From the NCBI GenBank assembly GCA_016703065.1, contig JADJCU010000006.1, positions 62,001-126,000 on the forward strand: a stretch of 64,000 bases of DNA, read 5' to 3'. Shown piece after piece: positions 20,223-28,789 of the stretch. This stretch comes from a bacterium. GTDB lineage: Bacteria > Electryoneota > RPQS01. Each line of letters begins with the position of its first letter. Position 1 is the first letter of the stretch. The notes beneath the pieces were generated by a model, which did no database searches, was not told the DNA's origin, and saw only the letters and a list, made by a program, of their open reading frames with translations. The translations under genes and the position numbers were made by a program.

Positions 20223-21191
20223 GTGGCAGAGTTTCGGACGGACCCTCTACGGGGCCATACGGTCTTGATCAACGGTCAACGGGGGAGAAGGCCGTCTGAG
20301 TTTTCAATTTCGGTTTCCACGCCGTCAGCAGCTACCTGCGCATTTTGCCGAGGACACGAGGACCAAACTCCACCGGCGATCGAACAGGATGCAGGCGTGG
20401 AGTGGACGTACAGGCTCTTTCCTAATCGGTACCCGGCGGTCTGTGAGGATGCGACTACCGCGCTTCCTGATAACCAAGGGCTGGCTTTTCAGTTGGCGAA
20501 CGGACGGCATGAGGTGCTGGTCGAGAGCGCCGAGCATTTTGCGACGGCGGATGAATACAGTGTCGACCATTGGGTTCGTATTCTCGAAATCTGGCAGCGC
20601 AGATTGCGCGCGTTGTATCAGGTTCAGCAGATTCGGTACGTGCACATTTTCCGTAATCAGGGATATCGAGGCGGTGCGACGCTGGTGCATCCGCATCAAC
20701 AGATTGTTGCGTTGCCGGTGATTCCCAAGGCGATAGCGCTGCGCCTCGAGAAACTCAGACCAGATGGAGTGCACGAGCAGTGTGAACATTGCCGGTGGAT
20801 AGAGAGTGAAGTACGGGCAGGCGAGCGCCTGCTCGCACACGGGGATGATTTTGTCGCGTTGGCTTGTTTTGCGCCGCACTTTCCCTACGAGTGGCAAATC
20901 TTGGCGCGGAACCACGTGCGCTTTGATGAACTTGAGCGGGATCGGTTGGTCGGCCTGGCGGAGGTGCTGCTGCGTGGCCTGAAATCGTTGCGAAGAGCCT
21001 GCAATGGACCTGACTTCAACCTCATCTTGTTTTCGACACCGCCGGATGAGCGGTTCGCGGCACCGAATTGGGCGATTGATGTTTTGCCGAGGATCAGTAC
21101 ACAGGCTGGTTTTGAGTGGGGAACGGGTGTTCACATCGTCTCGACACCTCCCGAGGAGGCGGCAGCTGCCCTTCGATCCCACTGGGCTTGA
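20223..21191 (+). CDS. galT: Galactose-1-phosphate uridylyltransferase (HIT superfamily)
   Basis: GalT-type enzyme that transfers UMP between UDP-glucose and galactose 1-phosphate through a histidine-UMP intermediate. It shows the nucleophile motif 'HPHQQI' near residue 160. Two zinc-site cysteine pairs are present, 'CAFC' near 40 and 'CEHC' near 190. 'NRYPAV' and 'FPYEWQILARNH' also match the family. The GTG at 20223 begins just before the conserved 'EFRTDPL' and avoids overlap with nadC; a TTG at 20196 would overlap nadC by 16 bases. At about 323 residues it fits the short GalT form. No other Leloir gene is nearby, so a related sugar-nucleotide reaction is possible. Confidence 0.85.
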   Translation: MAEFRTDPLRGHTVLINGQRGRRPSEFSISVSTPSAATCAFCRGHEDQTPPAIEQDAGVEWTYRLFPNRYPAVCEDATTALPDNQGLAFQLANGRHEVLVESAEHFATADEYSVDHWVRILEIWQRRLRALYQVQQIRYVHIFRNQGYRGGATLVHPHQQIVALPVIPKAIALRLEKLRPDGVHEQCEHCRWIESEVRAGERLLAHGDDFVALACFAPHFPYEWQILARNHVRFDELERDRLVGLAEVLLRGLKSLRRACNGPDFNLILFSTPPDERFAAPNWAIDVLPRISTQAGFEWGTGVHIVSTPPEEAAAALRSHWA

Positions 21192-21258
21192 TATGATAAC
21201 GCTAATTAGAACAAAAGATACGTCTTGAGGACTTGTTTAGACCTGTCGGGTCAGGGAC

Positions 21259-21287
21259 TTGACATTTACAGGCCCATGGACTAAATT
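21259..21287 (+). promoter_or_regulatory. Sigma70-type promoter for rplM-rpsI
   Basis: A perfect -35 box TTGACA lies at 21259-21264. After a 17-base spacer comes TAAATT at 21282-21287 (five of six matches to TATAAT). Transcription would start near 21294, about 25 bases ahead of the rplM ATG. It sits in the 127-base gap after galT, where no terminator hairpin is evident. The same architecture recurs at 48608-48636 and 60355-60383. Confidence 0.7.
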
Positions 21288-21318
21288 TCAAGACTTTGCA
21301 TGTAAAGGACGATCAGAT

Positions 21319-21741
21319 ATGAGCACTTTTTTCGCGCGCCCGCAGTCCACTGAGCGCGGTTGGGTCGTAGTGGATGCCAAGGACCAGATTCTTGGCCGTC
21401 TGAGCACCCAAATCGCTTCGATTCTGCGCGGCAAGAATAAGCCAACGTTCACTCCGCACGTTGATACGGGCGACTTTGTGGTCGTTATCAACGCAGATAA
21501 GATCAAGGTCACCGGCAAGAAGTGGGATGACAAGATCTACTTCTCGCATTCACGCTATCCGGGCAGCGGCCGCTACACCCCGTTGAGGGAGCTTGCGGAA
21601 AAGCATCCCGAGCGAGTGATCTATTACGCGGTGAAGGGTATGTTACCGCGCACGCGTCTGGGCCGCAAGCAGCTCAGTAAATTGAAAGTATACGCCGGTG
21701 GCGAGCATCCGCATGAAGCGCAGCAGCCCGTCGCGATCTAA
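21319..21741 (+). CDS. rplM: 50S ribosomal protein L13
   Basis: Large-subunit protein L13, 140 residues from ATG 21319. The open frame extends upstream to 21259, but that part contains the promoter. Recognisable signatures are 'WVVVDAKDQILGRLST.IASILRGKNK', 'GDFVVVINADKIKVTGKKW' and 'AVKGMLPRTRLGRK'. The end 'YAGGEHPHEAQQP' is the standard L13 C-terminus. rpsI follows 20 bases downstream, the conserved rplM-rpsI pair. The frame is intact. Confidence 0.97.
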   Translation: MSTFFARPQSTERGWVVVDAKDQILGRLSTQIASILRGKNKPTFTPHVDTGDFVVVINADKIKVTGKKWDDKIYFSHSRYPGSGRYTPLRELAEKHPERVIYYAVKGMLPRTRLGRKQLSKLKVYAGGEHPHEAQQPVAI

Positions 21742-21761
21742 GGACAATCATAACTGATTCC

Positions 21762-22154
21762 ATGAAAGATTCTCGCATTTACGCAACCGGCCGTCGCAAA
21801 TCGGCCATCGCGAGTGTCTGGCTTCAACCGGGCAGCGGCAAAGTCTCAATCAACGGCAAAGACATTCTGGGCTATTTCAAGCGCGATGTCCTGCAAATGC
21901 TCATTGAGCGTCCGTTGCAGGTCACTGAGACAATGGGCAAAGTCGACATTATGGCGACCGTCAAGGGCGGCGGCAAGTCCGGACAGGCTGGCGCATTCCG
22001 TCTCGGCATTTCGCGCGCACTCACGGTTCTCGATGAGACTCACCGTGTCGTGCTGCGTTCTAACGATCTGCTGACGCGTGACCCGCGTGAGAAAGAGCGT
22101 AAGAAATACGGCAAGCCGGGCGCCCGTAAGAGCTTCCAGTTCTCGAAGCGCTAA
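21762..22154 (+). CDS. rpsI: 30S ribosomal protein S9
   Basis: Small-subunit protein S9, 130 residues. It begins 'YATGRRKSAIASVWL' and has 'SGQAGAFRLGISRAL'. The tail 'RDPREKERKKYGKPGARKSFQFSKR' reaches the P-site tRNA, with the conserved final 'SKR'. It is second in the rplM-rpsI operon. A 192-base gap separates it from rpsB, which may still be transcribed from the same promoter. The frame is intact. Confidence 0.97.
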   Translation: MKDSRIYATGRRKSAIASVWLQPGSGKVSINGKDILGYFKRDVLQMLIERPLQVTETMGKVDIMATVKGGGKSGQAGAFRLGISRALTVLDETHRVVLRSNDLLTRDPREKERKKYGKPGARKSFQFSKR

Positions 22155-22346
22155 GCACACAGGCGGATGCGGCATCGGATTCGACTCCGACCGTTCGCCG
22201 ATTCCACTTCATTAGTCAATTCGCAGGGCGCACTGCGCTCATTCATTTTCACCGCCCGATCTGATTCCGTTGCGGGTGTTCCGGTTTAGCCGGAATTGCA
22301 AAGGAAATAGAGGATCGGGTTGCGAACAACCCAATAAGGAGATCGC
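22155..22346 (+). promoter_or_regulatory. rpsB leader region with two small hairpins
   Basis: This 192-base gap between rpsI and rpsB holds no gene. It contains a perfect 6-bp inverted repeat (TTCCGG 22279-22284 / CCGGAA 22290-22295, loop TTTAG). A second, 5-bp one (GGGTT 22317-22321 / AACCC 22328-22332) sits directly before the ribosome-binding site AAGGAG. Neither has a downstream T-run, so they are not terminators. S2 autoregulatory leaders are known ahead of rpsB in other bacteria; this could be one, but I cannot match a family by eye. No good -35/-10 pair was found here. Confidence 0.35.
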
Positions 22347-23219
22347 ATGTCTCGTGTAACGCTGCAGCAACTGCTGCTTGCAGGTGCCACTTTGGCCACC
22401 TTACCCGCCGCTGGCACCCCAAGATGGAGCCGTATATCCTTATGGATAAGAACGGCATCCACTTGGTGGACCTCCGCCAAACTCAATCCAATCTCGAAAA
22501 GGCTTGCCTTGCGGCAAGCGAAATGGCTGCCAACGGTCAGCAGATCCTGCTGGTCGGCACGAAGAGTCAGGCTCGCGAAGCCATCTCGTCAGAGGGCAAG
22601 CGCGCTCAGGCTCCTTTTGTCGTTGAACGCTGGTTGGGCGGAATGCTGACGAACTTCGCGACGATTCGTCAGGGCATCAAGACGATGGAGTCGATCGAAA
22701 AGATGATGGTTGACGGGACCTTCGAGAAGATTTCGAAGAAGGAACGTCTGATGAAGCAGCGCCAGCATGACAAGATGATGGTGACGCTGGGTGGTATTCG
22801 CGATATGCGCCATCTGCCCGGCGCGATTTTCATCGTTGACATTATGCGTGAGAAGATCGCGGTTGCCGAGGCGCGGAGATTGGGTATTCCCGTGATCGCG
22901 ATTTGCGACACCAATGTCGATCCGAGTTTGGTCGATTTCCCGATTCCGGCAAACGACGACGCGTTCAAGTCTATCGCACTGATCACCCGAGCGATTGCAG
23001 AAGCGATCATCGAGGGAACGGCGCGATATCGGGCGAATGCGGACATGCGCCAAGCGCAAGCGGATATTGAAGCGCGTGAGGCCGAAGCGACAGGCGAGGC
23101 TCGTCAGCGTGAACGCGAATCGCGGCCGTGGCGGCCAGCAAGGCGGCGGGGATGCCGCGCGCCGCCGCAGAGTGCGTCGTCCGGATGAAGGCAAGCCGGC
23201 CGGCGGCACGAGCGAGTAA
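22347..23219 (+). CDS. rpsB: 30S ribosomal protein S2, frameshifted
   Basis: S2 docks S1 on the 30S subunit. The ATG at 22347 follows a good AAGGAG site and gives 'SRVTLQQLLLAGA'. One base is missing near 22391 (a CCC run), and the frame moves to 'HFGHLTRRWHPKMEPYILMDKNGIHLVDLRQT'. The body is complete ('VERWLGGMLTNFATIR', 'PGAIFIVDI', 'GIPVIAICDTNVDP', 'PANDDAFKSI'). The frame changes again near 23100 in a Glu/Arg-rich tail, and the true end is probably 'DEGKPAGGTSE' at 23219. The other frame stops at 23188. At about 290 residues the protein has a longer basic tail than E. coli S2 (241). tsf follows, as in most bacteria. Confidence 0.93.
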
Positions 23220-23248
23220 TTCCAAGCAAACAAATCCTGGAGATAGTT

Positions 23249-24123
23249 GTGTCTGATGTGACGATTAATGCGGCTGATGTAGCCGTACTCCGCCGCGAAA
23301 CCGGTGCGGGCATGATGGATTGCAAGAAGGCTCTGGCCGAAGCAGGCGGCGATCGGGAGAAGGCACTCGAGATTCTGCGGAAGAAGGGGCAGGCGGCGGC
23401 CGAAAAGCGCGCCGAGCGTTCTGCCGAGGAAGGTGTTGTCGCCATTGTGACCAGCGCTGATGGATCGGCGGCAGCTATGGCAGAAGTTCGCAGCGAGACC
23501 GACTTCGTGGCGCGAAACGAGGAGTTTCGCCAGTTTGCCAAGGACCTTGCCACGCTGGTGTTGAATTGGTCCGGTGCGGAAAGCAGGAGCGTAGAAGAGC
23601 TCAAAGCACAGAAGATGGGCGGGTCGACGGTCGGCGAAACGCTGTCGGGTCATGATTGGCAAGATTGGTGAAAGCTCGAAATTGCGCGCTTTGGCAAGTT
23701 GTCAGTTCCGGGTGGGCATGTAGGTCACTACGTGCATTCTGATACCAAACTTGGAGTGCTGATCGCCTTGGGCGGTGTGGACGGTTCGATGCCGGAAGTT
23801 CACACGCTGGGGCGCGATTTGGCGATGCAGATTGCCGCAGCCGCCCCGGATTTCTTGACGCGAGATGAAGTGCCTGCAGACAAGATCAATGCAGCTGGAC
23901 GCTTGAGCAAGAGCGCGCCCAGGCTGAAGGCAAGCCGGAACCCGCAGTTGCCAAGATCGCCGAAGGCCGCGTGAACAAATGGTTGGCCGGAATCGTATTG
24001 CTTGAGCAGGCATTTATCAAGGAGCAGAAGCAGACGGTTAAGGAAGTCGTCGCTCTGACTGAGAAAGCAGTAGGCAAGCCGATCTCGGTGCAAGCGTACG
24101 TACGTTTCCGGGTTGGAGCGTAA
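23249..24123 (+). CDS. tsf: Elongation factor Ts, several frameshifts
   Basis: EF-Ts regenerates EF-Tu-GTP. The start is GTG 23249, with the UBA-like domain 'VAVLRRETGAGMMDCKKALAEAGGD' and 'RSETDFVARNEEF', the EF-Tu contact. Two compensating indels bracket 23652-23676: the middle reads 'MIGKIGE' in one frame, then returns to the starting frame at 'KLEIARFGKLSVPGG', so an apparent stop at 23669-23671 is spurious. A further shift near 23893 moves the C-terminal part ('NKWLAGIVLLEQAFIKEQKQTV') into another frame ending at TAA 24121-24123. The combined length of about 291 residues is normal. It lies between rpsB and pyrH, the classic order. Confidence 0.92.
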
Positions 24124-24134
24124 AGCGCCCTTTC

Positions 24135-24856
24135 ATGCTTCGCTATCCACGCATATTGCTGAAATTTTCTGGTGAAGCGCTTGCCGGGGAAGGGGCCTAT
24201 GGCATTGATGCCGCCACGATGGGTGCGATGGCGGACGAGCTCGCGGAAGCTTCGCAGCTCGGCGTCGAAATTGGGATTGTTATTGGCGGCGGCAATATCT
24301 TCCGAGGTCTGGAAGGTGTTGCTTCCGGTATGGATCGCGTCGCAGCGGACCAAATGGGGATGCTTGCGACCGTGATCAATAGCCTTGGCGCTGCAGGAGC
24401 GCTCGAGAAAGCGCGGACTGGACACGCGTGTGCAGTCCGCGATTCCGCTCCAAACTGTCGCGGAGTCGTTCATTCGTCGGCGCGCCATGCGTCATCTCGA
24501 AAAGAAGCGCATCGTGATCTTTGCCGCCGGCACGGGCAGTCCGTTCTTCACTACCGACACTGCGGCAGCGTTGCGGGCGAAGGAGATCCGCGCCGACGTT
24601 CTCTTGAAGGGCACGAAAGTTGACGGTATCTACACTGCCGACCCAGTGCTTGACGCGACGGCGACGAAATACGACCGCATTACCTATATGGAGTTTGTGG
24701 AACGCCGCTTGAAGGCGATAGATTCGACAGCGGTGACGTTCTGCATGGAAAACGGTATTCCCATTCAAGTATTCAACTTTAAGATTCGCGGAAATTTGCG
24801 TTTGCTGCACTGGCGAGCAGATAGGCACGTTGATCGCGAACCCTGCCGCCGCATGA
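24135..24856 (+). CDS. pyrH: UMP kinase, frameshifted
   Basis: PyrH phosphorylates UMP to UDP. The N-terminus has 'ILLKFSGEALAG', followed by 'GIVIGGGNIFRG' and 'DQMGMLATVINSL'. One extra base near 24385 moves the frame to 'ALQE' and 'GLDTRVQSAIPLQTVAE', then 'RHLEKKRIVIFAAGTGSPFFTTDTAA' and 'TKVDGIYTADPV'. A second shift near 24800, in 'NFKIRGNL', leads to the true C-terminus 'GEQIGTLIANPAAA' and a stop at 24854-24856. The combined length of about 240 residues is normal. The stop overlaps the frr start by four bases (ATGA), which supports that end. Confidence 0.92.
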
Positions 24857-25407
24857 TCAAAGAAATCTTAGCTGATTGCGATTTGCGCCAGAAGCGCTCA
24901 GTTGAAGTGCTGCGCAATGAATTGACACGTATCCGCACGGGCAAGGAGTCCGTCGGGTTGGTTGAACCGATCAAAGCCGAAGCGTGGCACTGAAATGCCG
25001 CTTTCGCAAATGGCCAATATGTCTACCCCTGACGCGAAGACGATTCTAATTCAACCGTGGGACAAGGTACGCTGAATGCCATTGAGAAGGCGATCCAGAA
25101 ATCTGATCTTGGCCTGAATCCGAATAACGATGGCCAGCAGATTCGATTGACACTGCCTCCACTAACGGAAGAACGCCGTAAGGAATTGGTGAAGCTGGTG
25201 AAGAAATACGTTGAAGACGCCAAAACAGCCGTCCGGAACGTTCGCCGGGACGCAAATGAGCATGTCAAGCGGCTCGAGAAGACGCATGAATTACCTGAGG
25301 ACTTGGCGCATGACGCCGTTGAAGAGGTGCAAAAGCTGACCGATAAGCACATCAAGGAGATGGATCATCTCTTTGAGTTGAAGGAAAAGGAAGTCATGGA
25401 GATCTGA
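24853..25407 (+). CDS. frr: Ribosome recycling factor, frameshifted
   Basis: RRF splits post-termination ribosomes with EF-G. It begins at ATG 24853 ('IKEILADCDLRQKRSVEVLRNELTRIRTG'). The frame breaks near 24985, in the conserved 'VEAYGT.MPLSQMA' loop; the next frame carries 'GTEMPLSQMANMSTPD' and 'IQPWDK'. It breaks again near 25063, after which 'GTLNAIEKAIQKSDLGLNP' and the second long helix run to 25407. The total of about 185 residues is exactly the family length. It is last in rpsB-tsf-pyrH-frr. Confidence 0.92.
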
Positions 25408-25426
25408 GAGTTCGCTCTCAGCCTTT

Positions 25427-26410
25427 ATGCCCACTTCGGCCAGACTCTTTGATATTCTCGCCCGTGCGCGCGGCAAACGCGTCGCGGTGATTGGCGACTA
25501 CATGTTGGATCGCCATATCACGGGCGCGGTCAAACGCATTTCACCTGAAGCTCCGGTGCCCGTGGTGGAAATTGAAGATGAGCGCAGCAGCTTGGGTGGC
25601 GCAGGAAATGTGGTCGCGAATCTTGCGTCGTTGGGGATTATTCCCATTGCTTTCGGTGTATGCGGCAAGGATAGCGCGCGTGATTTGATGACGCAACACC
25701 TCGCTGCCTTCGGATGCGACCGGAGCGGGCTACTCGAGCTTTAGAATCGGCTCACGACGCAAAAGACGCGCATCATTGCGCAGGATCAGCATGTCGTCCG
25801 TGTGGACAGAGAATCGCAAGCGCCGCTGTGTGATTCAGAGATCTCCGAGATTTTAGCCGCATTTGATACCGCGCTGCCGTCCCTGGATGCGCTGATTCTG
25901 CAGGATTATAACAAAGGTGTGCTGACTGCGCCAGTGATTGAGCGTGCGCTTGCTCAAGCGAAGAAGCGTGGGATTCCAGTTTCCGTGGATCCCAAGTTTG
26001 ACAATTTCATGCGCTACACGGGCGCGCATTTGTTCAAGCCGAATTTGCGTGAAGCGGAACGTGCCCTTGGGCTCCGAATTTCCGACGATGCAACACTGGA
26101 AGAGGCATGCGGACGAGCTTCTGGAGACCTTGAACCTGACGTGTTGATGGTCACCCGCGGGGAGAGGGGAATGACCATTTGCACGAGACACGACAGAACG
26201 ACGATTCCGACACATGCGCGAGATGTGGCAGACGTGTCGGGAGCCGGCGATACAGTGATCTCGACGTTTGTCGCCTGCGAAATGGGCGGAGGCAAGATGA
26301 TTGAGGCGGCAACGCTTGCGAATATCGCGGCAGGAATTGTATGTGAACAGGTCGGCGTTGTGCCGATTGATAAGGAACGTCTGGCGCTGGCGCTTGAGCG
26401 GGCCGAATAG
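25427..26410 (+). CDS. rfaE1: D-glycero-beta-D-manno-heptose-7-phosphate kinase, in-frame stop
   Basis: This PfkB-family kinase phosphorylates heptose 7-phosphate at C1 for ADP-heptose, a precursor of LPS core. Motifs are 'VIGDYMLDRHITGAVKRISPEAPVPVV', 'SLGGAGNVVANLASLG', 'TQKTRII' with 'HVVRVDRE', 'LQDYNKGVL', 'VDPKFDNF' followed by 'FKPNLREAE', and the ATP/anion-hole 'DVSGAGDTVIS'. A TAG at 25742-25744 interrupts the same frame between 'GCDRSGLL' and 'NRLTTQKTRI', a place where the family continues without a break; I treat it as an error. The length of about 328 residues is the kinase domain of HldE alone, so kinase and nucleotidyltransferase are split here, with a tRNA gene between them. 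Confidence 0.9.
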
Positions 26411-26415
26411 TTTAA

Positions 26416-26492
26416 GGGCGACTAGCTCAGTTGGTTAGAGCGCTGGTCTCACATACCAGAGGTCATAGGTTCAAATCCTATGTCGCCCACCA
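26416..26492 (+). tRNA. tRNA-Val (anticodon CAC)
   Basis: A complete 77-base cloverleaf with encoded CCA. The acceptor stem is GGGCGAC/GTCGCCC. The D arm is GCTC-AGTTGGTTA-GAGC. The anticodon arm is CTGGT-CTCACAT-ACCAG, with anticodon CAC at 26450-26452, which reads GUG (valine). The variable loop is AGGTC, the T arm is ATAGG-TTCAAAT-CCTAT, the discriminator is A26489 and CCA is 26490-26492. It begins six bases after rfaE1 stops, and its final A is the first base of the next ATG. Confidence 0.97.
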
Positions 26493-26866
26493 TGAGTGAA
26501 ACGGAGAATGCACTGACCAGTCTTTTGAGCCGAAGCGAGGCGGGGGCGCGCTGTTATTTGGAGAGACTGCGCGGCAGTAAAGTCGTCTTCACAAACGGTG
26601 TGTTTGATCTATTGCATCGCGGGCATGTCGAGTAATCCGTAACGTGCGTTGTGGCATTTGATGAAAACACTCCGGAGCGCCTAATTGAGGAGCTCCAGCC
26701 AGACGTTCTGGTCAAGGGCGGAGATTACCAGATTCCGAGATCGCCGGGGCCGAGTTCGTTGGCAGCGCATGGTGGACAGGTTTTCACGATTCCGTTTCGT
26801 GAAGGATATTCAACGAGTTCAATGATTACCCGGGCCGCAGGACAGGAATTCATAGCGCGTGTTTGA
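26492..26866 (+). CDS. rfaE2: D-glycero-beta-D-manno-heptose 1-phosphate adenylyltransferase, internal deletion
   Basis: This nucleotidyltransferase makes ADP-heptose from heptose 1-phosphate. The N-terminal part ends in the HxGH signature region: 'VVFTNGVFDLLHRGHVE', then a TAA at 26635-26637. The C-terminal part resumes at about 26650 with 'VVAFDENTPERLIEELQPDVLVKGGDY' and 'TIPFREGYSTSSMI', ending at 26866. In the family about 50 residues (the 'YLE.A...GD.L.VGLNSD.SV...KG..RP' segment) lie between these two parts, but only about 15 bases separate them here. Roughly 150 bases are therefore missing, besides a frame change. The ATG at 26492 overlaps the tRNA CCA end. Confidence 0.85.
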
Positions 26867-28176
26867 TGATCTGACGTCAAAACTTGACCACGTTTTCCGC
26901 AATCTGCGCGGCGTCGGCAAGATCTCCGAATCGAATATTCGCGAGGCAACGGCTGACGTTGGCGCGCACTGCTCGAAGCTGACGTCAACTTACAGGTCGC
27001 CAAGGATTTTCTGGCGCGAGTTGAAGAGAAGGCGCTTGGTCAGGAAGTTCTGAAGTCGCTGCAACCGGCACAGCTCTTTGTCAAGATCGTGCATGATGAA
27101 TTGGTCGTGCTGCTGGGTGAAAAAGAAGCGCGCATTACCACTGCCAAGAAGCCGCCGACGGTGATCATGGTTGTCGGTTTGCAAGGCTCGGGTAAGACGA
27201 CGTTTTGCGCGAAGCTTGCTCGTCACTTCAAAGCCAAGGGCGCCGTCCGTTATTGATCGCTGCCGACTTGCAGCGCCCTGCCGCGCAGGATCAGTTGCAG
27301 GTGTTGGGCGAATCAATCGGCGTGAATGTATTCCGCGGTGAGTCAAAGAATCCCGTTGAAGTTTGCGATGCCGGACTGCGCCATGCGCGCAAGATCAGTT
27401 TTGATCCGGTGATTTTGGATACAGCCGGTCGTTTGCACGTCGACGATGACTTGATGTCGGAGCTTGAACGCGTACGCAAGCGCCACCGAGCCGGCCGAGA
27501 TTTTGTTCGTCGCGGACGGTATGACCGGACAGGACGCGGTCAATTCGGCGAAAGCCTTCTATGACAGACTGAATTTTACGGGTGCGGTGCTGACCAAGAT
27601 GGACGGCGATACGCGCGGCGGTGCGGCGCTTTCGATTCGCGCGATTACCAATGCGCCGATCAAGTTCCTGTCCGTCGGTGAAAAACTCGATCAACTCGAA
27701 CCGTTTCATCCGGATCGTGTCGCGGGACGAATTCTTGGACGCGGCGATATCGTCACGCTTGTCGAACGCGCGCAGGCGACGATTGACGAGGATAAGGCTG
27801 CAGAGCTTGAAGCGAAGTTACGTAAGGCAGACTTCCAATCTACAGGACTTTCTTGATCAGCTTCGCCAGCTCAAGAAGATGGGATCGTTGACCGAACTGT
27901 TGGGCATGATTCCGGGGATGGGACAGCGCATGAAGAATGTGCAGGTTGATGAAAAGGCGCTGAAGCACGGAAGCATTGATTTTATCCATGACGCCGTTCG
28001 AGCGGGAGCGGCCGCAAGTGTTGAATGCCAGCCGCCGAAAACGCATTGCCGCAGGCTCGGGACTAAGCGTTCAGCATTTGAACCGCATGATTCAGCAATA
28101 CGAGCAGATGGTCACGATGATGAAACAATTGCGCAAGGCCGGACCCGGGCAAGTGAAGCGCGTCTTCGGCCGCTAA
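26859..28176 (+). CDS. ffh: Signal recognition particle protein Ffh, several frameshifts
   Basis: Ffh is the GTPase of the signal recognition particle, which targets inner-membrane proteins to FtsY and SecYEG. The start is GTG 26859, overlapping rfaE2. The N domain is 'FDDLTSKLDHVFRNLRGVGKISESNIREATADV', then the frame changes near 26960. The G domain has P-loop 'GLQGSGKTTFCAKLA', a shift near 27240, 'ADLQRPAAQDQL', 'ILDTAGRLHVD', a shift near 27485, 'LFVADGMTGQDAV' and 'TKMDGDTRGG'. The M domain has 'LDQLRQLKKMGSLTELLGMIPGMG', with shifts near 27835 and 27970, and 'RIAAGSG' before the end at 28176. The combined length of about 439 residues is normal. It is the most heavily broken gene in the window. 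Confidence 0.92.
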
Positions 28177-28213
28177 TCAGAAATCAAAACAAGTTTACCA
28201 TAGGAACACTACG

Positions 28214-28722
28214 TTGGCAGTTCGCATTCGCTTAACCCGCGCCGGTCGCAAGAAGGTTCCTTGCTTCCGCATTGTGGTCATGGATGGCCGCAAGCGCCGT
28301 GACGGGGCTTACCTCGATCAGCTTGGCGTTTATTATCCTGCGCAGCAACCGGCACTCGTTGGATTGTCCAATCAAAAGGCATTGGATTGGTTGAGAAAGG
28401 TGCGCAACCTTCCGAGACTGTTCGCAGTCTGTTTTCGCGTGAAGGTATCATGATCCAATTCGATCTCTTGAAGCGTGGCGCGTCCGGCGAGCAAGCTGCC
28501 GCTGAAGCCACGCGTCAAGAACGCAACTACACGCGCTCAAGCTGAAGCTCGCCACTGCCGCGGATCCCGCAAGGCGACGGGCAAAGGCCAGAAGGCCCCC
28601 GAGCTGCCCAGGCAGCGACGCTGCCCAAGGCTGCAGAGGCCGCGGCCGCTCATGCTGCTGAGGCCGCGAAAGCCGCTGAAGCTGCTCAAGCGGCAGAAGC
28701 TGCCGAGACGCCCAGCGAATGA
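28214..28722 (+). CDS. rpsP: 30S ribosomal protein S16 with Ala/Glu-rich tail, frameshifted
   Basis: S16 starts at TTG 28214: 'AVRIRLTRAGRKKVPCFRIVVMD' and 'RRDGAYLDQLGVYYP'. The frame changes near 28398 to 'GAQPSETVRSLFSREGI', then again near 28550-28600. The last frame encodes an Ala/Lys/Glu tail of about 40 residues (repeats of 'EAAKAAEAAQAAEAAE') ending 'TPSE' at 28720-28722. E. coli S16 has 82 residues; this one has about 169. Long Ala/Glu-rich S16 tails are typical of Bacteroidota and relatives, so the tail is probably genuine and supports an FCB origin. The operon order ffh-rpsP-khpA-rimM-trmD-rplS is standard. Confidence 0.88.
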
Positions 28723-28789
28723 TTTGATTTCGCGCGGGACCGTTACCGCTTTCTGATCACTCACATAACGTTGACGAAAAAGGAGAGTG

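Noticed and set aside
22589..23662. A 357-codon open frame on the minus strand, antisense to rpsB and tsf
   Set aside because: It is a codon-bias shadow of two conserved ribosomal genes. It has no recognisable domain and no promoter or ribosome-binding site. The same holds for the long antisense frames at 5877-6653, 12886-13698, 20325-21182 and 42444-43199.
28550..28722. A tandem DNA repeat or CRISPR-like array in the GC-rich Ala-codon stretch
   Set aside because: In one frame it reads as a clean Ala/Glu tail ending at a stop, continuous with ribosomal protein S16. There are no spacers and no constant repeat unit.
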